Shown here piece after piece: positions 60,231 to 64,000 of a DNA stretch of 64,000 nucleotides. Each line of letters starts with the position of its first letter. Within the stretch, counting starts at the first letter, position 1. The notes under the pieces are model-generated. The model searched no databases. It saw only the letters and a program-made list of their open reading frames with translations, and had not been told where the DNA came from. Location of the stretch: assembly GCF_001297015.1 (NCBI RefSeq), contig NZ_LIGE01000031.1, positions 176,855 through 240,854 on the forward strand, in the 5' to 3' direction. The position numbers and the translations under genes were made by a program. Source of the DNA: Pseudomonas sp. RIT-PI-r (GTDB lineage Bacteria > Pseudomonadota > Gammaproteobacteria > Pseudomonadales > Pseudomonadaceae).

Positions 60231-60801
60231 AGGGTCCACGCGGGTCGATTTCGGCTTGAACTCTTGCAACCTCTACAGGAGGTAGACAAGAACCAAGTAC
60301 CCAAACTTTAACTATTCCACCCGGGGCAAGTCCTATTGCAAGTGCATCTCGATATTCTGAGATCTCTTTGCCGTCGAATGCACAGTAAACAGTTTCCTCT
60401 TTGCGCATCAATTCACGAACTGATTCAGGCACATCAATAGCGACTTGGTAAGTCTGTGGCTCAACTAAGGACTGCCAACGAACGTAAAGTTTTTTGGGAA
60501 GGTCTGCGCCAGTTACGTATTTTCCCTTACCTCGCCCGATTCTTTTTGGCCAGCCTCTTGGCTGGCCGGAATTGTTAGCTGGTGTTTGGATTGCGGAGAC
60601 ACCACTCATAGCCCTCCGGTAGACTTGCCCCTTTGAATCTATTACATCCGCCGTTTCGATCCAGACCTCCATATAGTTTGGCGCTAAGAATCCGAGATGC
60701 CAAGCTTTATAGGGTAGAGAGGCGCTATTGGCAGAGGTACAACCGCTAATCAGCACGGCTGCAGTAATGCTGCGTGTAAATCTACTTATTGCCGTTAGCA
60801 A
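60139..60801 (-). CDS. DUF2931 putative immunity lipoprotein, copy b
   Basis: A 220-residue DUF2931 protein with lipoprotein leader SITAAVLISGC and core LPYKAWHLGFLAPNYMEVWIETADVID, ending FGVPYGSW. The start appears to be TTG at 60801 with AAGGTG upstream, because the effector gene that normally overlaps its ATG is missing. AT-rich codon use. It is an orphan immunity gene: no complete tle lies directly upstream. Confidence 0.8.
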   Translation of the reverse strand: MLTAISRFTRSITAAVLISGCTSANSASLPYKAWHLGFLAPNYMEVWIETADVIDSKGQVYRRAMSGVSAIQTPANNSGQPRGWPKRIGRGKGKYVTGADLPKKLYVRWQSLVEPQTYQVAIDVPESVRELMRKEETVYCAFDGKEISEYRDALAIGLAPGGIVKVWVLGSCLPPVEVARVQAEIDPRGPYEGKSDGQYDSLSDVSKVYVNKFGVPYGSW

Positions 60802-61033
60802 ATAACACCTTCATGCGGATCTCCCCGAAAATCACTTGCTTTATCAGCTAGTGCCGGACGAACCTTATCTTTTCAGGTTGCCGTCAGCCCTGCGAAAAGA
60901 ACGATTGATATAAGTCTCTTGTCGCTAATGACGCCGAGGGTAGATAAATCTGCCCTCGGTCGCCAATTTTTTTATTGATTCGACAAGGTTCAAGCCGTGC
61001 CTGTCATCGACCCCTGCGGAATAAACAGGGGGG
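60802..61033. other. unexplained spacer where a vgrG-tle gene is expected
   Basis: About 230 bases with no recognisable coding frame. By comparison with neighbouring modules a vgrG-tle gene should lie here. It contains a strong plus-strand terminator-like hairpin with no plus-strand gene. Confidence 0.5.
60934..60973 (+). terminator. orphan terminator-like hairpin
   Basis: CCGAGGG / CCCTCGG stem with 12-base loop, then seven T at 60967-60973 on the plus strand. No plus-strand gene precedes it, so it may be a leftover of deleted DNA. Confidence 0.6.
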
Positions 61034-61203
61034 ATGTTGCAGGATAAAGCTACCGCCTTCAAGGCGCAGAATCTGATGAAAAGGAAGAAGCTCAAGCTTC
61101 CCCCTTTTTACTCACCAAGAGCCATACGGCACTCCAAATTTATCTACATAAGCCTTGGAAACATCTGAAAGTGAATCGTACTGACCATCGGATTTTCCTT
61201 CGT
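61034..61203. repeat. direct repeat, copy 2
   Basis: Partner of 60061-60230, separated by about 970 bases. Includes the palindrome AAGGAAGAAGCTCAAGCTTC and the DUF2931 copy c 3' end. Confidence 0.85.
61077..61108 (-). terminator. hairpin after DUF2931 copy c
   Basis: AAAAGG..GAAGCT-CA-AGCTTC..CCTTTTT, with T runs on both strands, directly after the stop at 61112. Probably ends the intact vgrG-tle/immunity transcript. Confidence 0.6.
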
Positions 61204-61762
61204 ACGGACCTCGGGGGTCTACTTCAGCCTTGATACTTGCGATCTCGATTGGCGTCATACAAGGCCCACCAACCCAGATTTTAGCGATACCACCAGGTAC
61301 TAGCCGCACGGCAATTGATTGACGATAACCAGTGATCCACTTTCCGTCAGCTGCGCAAAATGCTTTTTCTTCTTTGCGCATCAGCTCTCGAGTTGATTCA
61401 GATATATCAATTTCCATTTTGTAGGTCTGGGGCTCTACCAACGACTGCCACCGTACGAAGATTTTTTTCGGCAAATCTGCGCCGGTCACATATTTGCCGC
61501 TTCCAATACCGATTCTCTTCGGCCAGCCGCGTGGGTCGCCGGAGTTGTTGGGAGGCGTTTGTAATGAGGCCACTCCGCTCATTGCCCGTCTGAAAACTTG
61601 GCCTTGAACATCGATTATATCCGCTGTCTCTATCCAGACTTCCATGTAATCGGGGGCGGAAAAACCCAGATGCCATGATTTATAAGGCAACGGTTCGCTA
61701 TTGACAGAGGCGCAACTGCTAACCAGCAGGGCCGTAAAAATGATGTGTATAAATTTATTCAT
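61112..61762 (-). CDS. DUF2931 immunity lipoprotein, copy c
   Basis: A 216-residue lipoprotein, leader MNKFIHIIFTALLVSSC with lipobox VSSC, then LPYKSWHLGFSAPDYMEVWIE and the family C-terminus FGVPYGSW. Its ATG overlaps the last codons of the VgrG-Tle1 fusion by eight bases, so the pair is co-translated. Tle1-type phospholipases act in the periplasm, and periplasmic lipoproteins that bind them are the known form of immunity, so this is the likely cognate protein. Confidence 0.87.
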   Translation of the reverse strand: MNKFIHIIFTALLVSSCASVNSEPLPYKSWHLGFSAPDYMEVWIETADIIDVQGQVFRRAMSGVASLQTPPNNSGDPRGWPKRIGIGSGKYVTGADLPKKIFVRWQSLVEPQTYKMEIDISESTRELMRKEEKAFCAADGKWITGYRQSIAVRLVPGGIAKIWVGGPCMTPIEIASIKAEVDPRGPYEGKSDGQYDSLSDVSKAYVDKFGVPYGSW

Positions 61763-64000
61763 TTGGATGTACCGTGCGCACATCGTTATCATCCGGTCGA
61801 TTGATAAAAACAATGCTTACGTCGCTATTGTTTAGATTTTTAGCAGCATTCCAGTTGTCGGAAATATGAATATAGTGTTGAAATAGAAGTTCTTCTTCTT
61901 GGTCGGTTAGTCCTATAGTCGCGCTTTTTTTCTGGGCAAATGCCATCATCTTTTCAGAGATTGGAATTAGCTCGGCTGGAAGTGCTAGCCTAGGATCTTT
62001 TTCTGGGACTTCACGAAATGGGACGTCATTTTCAACGGCCAGTTCGCGCATGATGCGGAAATAGATTAAGGATAAATCGCTCCTGACTTCACGCTGGCTA
62101 CTGACTGCGGCATAAACTCGTTTCATTTTTTTTCTGCTGTCATTCTCGGTGCCTTGAAATGGCACTTCCCATGTTCTGATTTCTAGCGAAAGATGGTATT
62201 GGGCAAGCTGGTCCTGGAAGCGCTTGAGATCTTGCTTTGCAAGCTTATAGCTGTTTGTCTCAGTGAAGTTGACGTTCTCTTCAACGTCACTCTTCCGCGG
62301 TTTACCTAGCAGGATCCGCTCCATCGCCCTAGGTAAGTAACCACCTCCCAAATCCGAGTGAACGCCAGGCAAAACAATATCTGCCGCGCCTAGGCTGTTC
62401 AACGCGAAATTATAGCGGCGCTCATTTTTTGCTACTAACTGAACAACTTTTTTTGCTGCATTTGACGGTAAAACGATATTGATTCCAGGGTTGTAGTTGT
62501 TGTTGCCAGTCCAGTCCCACAGCAAGGGATTGCTAATGGCGGCAACGGTGTCATAAACGCCGATAAAGTTAATGGATACATCTGTATTTGGAGCCCAACT
62601 AAAGCTGTCGGTAAGTACGGGAGATCCTGCCGGAAGTGTTTTGGCGAGAAGGCTTTGGCCTCCTTTTAGTACCTCGTTCGCAAAGTCTCTAGCAGCTGCT
62701 GATCCGCGGCTGAATCCAAAAATATCGAATTCGATCTTTTCTACACGCTTATCGGGGTTGGTTTCTTGAAAGGAGCGAATTTGAGACAGTATTTGTGCAG
62801 GAGTCTCTTCCACGCGAGTGCGGACGCCTTGTGACCCTATGCCTGTTCCTTGAGAAAACGTAGAGTCTTCGCCAGTGCTGCTGGTCCCAATTCCATCAAT
62901 ATAGACTTTAAGGGTTGCAGTTTTAGCATCAATCGGGAGAGCTGTATCTCCTTGGTTTGTGTACAGGTCATATAGTCGGGCGACGTTGCTCACGTCGTTC
63001 CCATAGCTGTTATCTGGAGAACTACCTTTTCCATCATAACCATAGGAGGCGCAATATTTACGAATGTCCTCGGCCATATCTTGCAGGTTTACATCCGGGG
63101 CGTAACATCCGTAGACCCTCTCGCTGTTGTTTCGGTTGTTACCTGTACCATCGAAAAACACTCCAATCCGCAGGGTGATGTCTTCGATCTCGACTTCTTC
63201 TTCCTCTTCTTCGAGTTCTTCATCAGCCACGACGGTGGCCGATGCCGTTTTGGCTGGCAAGGACTCGGGGGCGAGGCTGGACTTGCCTATCAGCGGAGCG
63301 CTGAGGAGTTTTCCTTTGGCATCGGATGCCGCGAGGCCTGGAATGAGTGGTGCGAGGATTGCAATCCCGGTGCCTGAGCCGGGTGCGCCGCCGGAGTTGG
63401 TCTTCACCTCGGCACCACTGATGGTCACTCCGCCGGCATCAACCTTCACAAAACTCCCACCAGCCTTGGCCGTGAGCTCCATCGCGCCTTCAACCACAAC
63501 CTTCTCGCCAGCGTGGTAGTGAATCTCCGTCCCGGCCTCAACAAACTGTGCAGTCCCCACTTTCAGGTGCTGGGTGACACCGACGGTCAGGTGATCATCC
63601 GCACGCATCTCGCTAATTCGATCCAGATGCGTAATCCGATGCTCTTCAACCTTGAACTCGCTCAGCGTATTGGCTTCAACGGTGTCATGCCGTTCGTTGC
63701 CCACCCGGATCTTCTGATCGTGCTCGATGTTCTCGTCCCAATCGCGCTGGGCGTGGATGTAGATCTGCTCGACGCCTTTCTTGTCTTCAATCCGGAACTC
63801 GTTGTAGCCCTTGCCGCCCGGTGAGCTGAGGGTTTTGAAGGTGCTGCGGGTTTTGTTCGCTGGCAGGTCGTAAGGGACGACGTTTTCCTTGTGGTACAGG
63901 CAGCCGGTTACGAGTGGCTGATCGGGATCGCCTTCGAGGAAGGTGACGAGGACTTCCATGCCGATGCGCGGGATGGCGATGCCGCCATAGGCTGCGCCGG
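61755..64000 (-). CDS. VgrG-Tle1 phospholipase fusion (specialised VgrG), 5' end outside window
   Basis: At least 748 residues; the gene starts beyond the right edge. First comes the VgrG gp5-like and needle region (GMEVLVTFLEGDPDQP, SEFKVEEHRITHLDRIS), then an acidic linker DEELEEEEEEVEIED, then a DUF2235/Tle1 alpha/beta hydrolase: RIGVFFDGTGNNRNN, the nucleophile elbow DIFGFSRGSAAARDF and PGVHSDLGGGYLP. Tle1 proteins are phospholipases A delivered by the T6SS to rival cells. Fusion to the spike removes the need for an adaptor. Immunity gene DUF2931 copy c overlaps its 3' end. Confidence 0.92.
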   Translation of the reverse strand, partial: GAAYGGIAIPRIGMEVLVTFLEGDPDQPLVTGCLYHKENVVPYDLPANKTRSTFKTLSSPGGKGYNEFRIEDKKGVEQIYIHAQRDWDENIEHDQKIRVGNERHDTVEANTLSEFKVEEHRITHLDRISEMRADDHLTVGVTQHLKVGTAQFVEAGTEIHYHAGEKVVVEGAMELTAKAGGSFVKVDAGGVTISGAEVKTNSGGAPGSGTGIAILAPLIPGLAASDAKGKLLSAPLIGKSSLAPESLPAKTASATVVADEELEEEEEEVEIEDITLRIGVFFDGTGNNRNNSERVYGCYAPDVNLQDMAEDIRKYCASYGYDGKGSSPDNSYGNDVSNVARLYDLYTNQGDTALPIDAKTATLKVYIDGIGTSSTGEDSTFSQGTGIGSQGVRTRVEETPAQILSQIRSFQETNPDKRVEKIEFDIFGFSRGSAAARDFANEVLKGGQSLLAKTLPAGSPVLTDSFSWAPNTDVSINFIGVYDTVAAISNPLLWDWTGNNNYNPGINIVLPSNAAKKVVQLVAKNERRYNFALNSLGAADIVLPGVHSDLGGGYLPRAMERILLGKPRKSDVEENVNFTETNSYKLAKQDLKRFQDQLAQYHLSLEIRTWEVPFQGTENDSRKKMKRVYAAVSSQREVRSDLSLIYFRIMRELAVENDVPFREVPEKDPRLALPAELIPISEKMMAFAQKKSATIGLTDQEEELLFQHYIHISDNWNAAKNLNNSDVSIVFINRPDDNDVRTVHPNE

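Noticed and set aside
1..64000. CRISPR arrays, prophage, integrase or insertion sequences
   Set aside because: No regular short-repeat array, phage structural genes, transposase or integrase reading frame was found; the T6SS island lacks a visible tRNA or attachment site inside the window.

Overview
The window is chromosomal DNA from a Pseudomonas of the P. fluorescens group. This rests on a complete fap functional-amyloid operon, the families of short palindromic intergenic repeats typical of that group, a gnd-zwf pair, LpxO, Ku, CptA, small families such as DUF1652 and DUF2790, and GC-rich codon use. No rRNA, tRNA, insertion sequence, CRISPR array or prophage was recognised.

Layout. 1-9.9 kb: a partial LysR gene, a nitrilase, an NCS2 nucleobase permease, and a LysR / polyamine-binding protein / agmatinase cluster in which the binding protein carries a frameshift; then an aldo-keto reductase, a ZapE-type ATPase and DinB. 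10-22.8 kb: a GNAT, a TonB-dependent siderophore receptor, the CptA-type phosphoethanolamine transferase, the gnd-zwf-HAD operon, NhaB and a delta-60 repeat protein. 23.1-29.9 kb: a sigma-54 activator facing the fapABCDEF operon, which has a good sigma-54 promoter and TGTTTCA inverted repeats upstream. 29.9-41 kb: pnuC-nadR-type NAD salvage, a Cache chemoreceptor, uppP, a LysR/azoR locus, an MFS exporter and a YbiT-type ABC-F ATPase. 41-48.8 kb: LpxO, Ku, a PQQ sugar dehydrogenase and a divergent locus with a GNAT-C39 peptidase fusion facing a RimK-like ATP-grasp ligase plus a CorA/ZntB-like transporter. 49-53.5 kb: an ACT-less threonine dehydratase behind a leader-peptide attenuator, ecotin, a second candidate sigma-54 promoter with a phased TTGCAA array before a DUF1652 gene, and a structured RNA leader before a small protein gene.

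53.5-64 kb is an AT-richer type VI secretion effector island, all on the minus strand. It holds a VgrG-Tle1 phospholipase fusion running off the window, three related DUF2931 putative immunity genes, a heavily deleted vgrG-tle remnant, a 5'-truncated vgrG, a DUF4123 adaptor and a Tle-like hydrolase with an altered nucleophile elbow between two DUF3304 genes. The order reads as repeated leader-vgrG-tle-immunity modules in which effector parts have decayed while immunity genes stay open.

Main points for follow-up: the effector/immunity module array, the attenuator with competing hairpins before ilvA, the fap sigma-54 control region, the ATP-grasp/GNAT-C39 locus, the phased TTGCAA array with sigma-54 promoter, and the 16-bp-stem RNA leader.
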